The notes beneath the pieces were generated by a model, which saw only the letters and a list, made by a program, of their open reading frames with translations, was not told the DNA's origin and did no database searches. Positions 5,220-5,973 of a DNA stretch of 5,973 bases are shown piece by piece. The translations under genes and the position numbers were made by a program. The stretch comes from a bacterium. Lineage in GTDB: Bacteria; Bacillota; Clostridia; Oscillospirales; Acutalibacteraceae. Location: contig JAHKZS010000165.1 in assembly GCA_020626545.1 (NCBI GenBank), positions 1 through 5,973 of the forward strand, in the 5' to 3' direction. How positions within the stretch are numbered: position 1 is the stretch's first letter; every line of letters starts with the position of its first letter.

Positions 5220-5915
5220 TTAAACGCTGAATTTAGCGGGGCTGATACGTACAGACGGTCCCATTGTAGCTGTTACAGCACAGGACTTGATGTACTGACC
5301 TTTAGCAGCGGCGGGCTTAGCCTTGATGATAGCTTCCATAAGAGCGTTGAAGTTCTCAGTGAGCTTATCAGCGCCGAAGCTTACTTTACCGATCGGGCAG
5401 TGAATGATATTAGTCTTATCAAGACGATACTCAATCTTACCTGCTTTAGCTTCCTTAATCGCGCGGGCAATATCGGGAGTTACAGTACCTGCCTTAGGGT
5501 TAGGCATTAAACCGCGGGGACCAAGGATTTTACCGAGACGACCTACAAGACCCATGCAATCGGGAGTTGTAACGAGTACGTCGAAGTCCATCCAGTTTTC
5601 CTGCTGGATTTTCTGAGTCATATCCTCAGCGCCTACGAAGTCAGCGCCTGCTTCCTTAGCTAAATCTTCGTTAGCTCCTTTACAAATAGCGAGAACCTTT
5701 ACGCTCTTACCTGTTCCGTTAGGAAGTACGAGAGCGCCTCTGACCTGCTGGTCAGCGTGACGGCCGTCAACACCGAGACGAACGTGAAGCTCTACAGTTT
5801 CATCGAACTTAGCGGTGGCAGTTTTGACAACTGTCGCGATAGCCTCGTCAATATCATAAGTTTTATTTTTGTCAATCAGCTTAGAGCTTTCGACATATTT
5901 CTTACCGTGTTTCAT
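5220..5915 (-). CDS. rplA: 50S ribosomal protein L1
   Basis: uL1 forms the mobile L1 stalk near the ribosomal E site and represses its own operon by binding mRNA. The 231-residue protein is full length. Domain I is formed by about residues 1-67 plus 159-231 and holds the RNA-binding segment [14 protein letters not shown] (37-50) and the conserved TATMGPSV near the C-terminus. Domain II (about 68-158) carries the family signature around 123-145, including [16 protein letters not shown]. The ATG at 5915 has GGAGG 7 nt upstream. rplK should lie just outside the right edge. The 196-nt gap to rplJ is filled by the L10 leader. Confidence 0.98.
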   Translation of the reverse strand: MKHGKKYVESSKLIDKNKTYDIDEAIATVVKTATAKFDETVELHVRLGVDGRHADQQVRGALVLPNGTGKSVKVLAICKGANEDLAKEAGADFVGAEDMTQKIQQENWMDFDVLVTTPDCMGLVGRLGKILGPRGLMPNPKAGTVTPDIARAIKEAKAGKIEYRLDKTNIIHCPIGKVSFGADKLTENFNALMEAIIKAKPAAAKGQYIKSCAVTATMGPSVRISPAKFSV

Positions 5916-5933
5916 CAGTTTTCCTCCATAATT

Positions 5934-5962
5934 AGGTGGTCAAGCGGATATTCCTCCCACCC
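5934..5962 (-). promoter_or_regulatory. Candidate L1-binding hairpin in the mRNA before rplA
   Basis: On the minus strand GGGTGG (5962-5957) pairs with CCACCT (5939-5934), enclosing GAGGAATATCC with a small GGA/TCC stem. The motif GGGTGGGAGG ... CCACC closely copies the L1-binding helix 76 region of 23S rRNA (GGUGGGAGG ... ACCACC). Known L1 operons are repressed when spare L1 binds such an mRNA mimic. It ends 18 nt upstream of the rplA start, overlapping the zone next to its ribosome binding site. Confidence 0.65.
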
Positions 5963-5973
5963 GGATTTAAAAA

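Overview
The window looks like chromosomal DNA from a low-to-moderate GC Gram-positive bacterium, most likely a gut-type Clostridium relative (Ruminococcaceae/Oscillospiraceae-like). The reasons are strong GGAGG Shine-Dalgarno sites, a Firmicutes-style L10 leader with attenuator, a B. subtilis/Clostridia-like L12 sequence, frequent TTG starts, and a PqqD/S26/ABC gene set of a kind I associate with these bacteria. Every recognisable gene is on the minus strand, so transcription runs from high to low coordinates. All seven genes end in TAA at their natural ends.

Right part (3871-5973): the distal half of the L11/L1/L10/L12 ribosomal stalk operon. At the right edge is the end of the presumed rplK-rplA spacer, which carries an mRNA hairpin resembling the L1-binding site of 23S rRNA. 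Then come rplA, a structured L10 leader ending in an attenuator hairpin with a T-tract, rplJ (TTG start and a long Ala/Glu/Pro/Lys repeat tail), rplL, and a clear intrinsic terminator. The rplL gene has an in-frame TAG where a Lys codon is expected (position 97 of 125). The 28 codons after it are intact and end in a normal TAA, so the gene is either freshly mutated, read through, or misread.

Middle and left part (445-3853): a separate four-gene unit with its own near-consensus promoter between the rplL terminator and the first gene. It encodes a PqqD-like RiPP recognition element protein (87 aa), a Ser/His signal-peptidase-like protein without a membrane anchor, a fused TMD-NBD ABC exporter without a C39 peptidase domain, and an unrecognised seven-helix membrane protein with an external C-terminal domain. 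Genes overlap or lie within 4 nt of each other. Together they suggest leader recognition, proteolysis and export of a peptide, but neither a precursor peptide nor a modifying enzyme is visible here.

Left edge (1-444): no supported gene. It holds a GC-rich perfect palindrome just past the membrane gene (possible terminator) and a repeat-rich AT stretch with seven copies of a 9-bp ATCYGTCAY motif in both orientations, including a 13-bp exact inverted repeat, a 12-bp exact inverted repeat and a 14-bp palindrome. This may be the edge of a mobile element or a protein-binding region.
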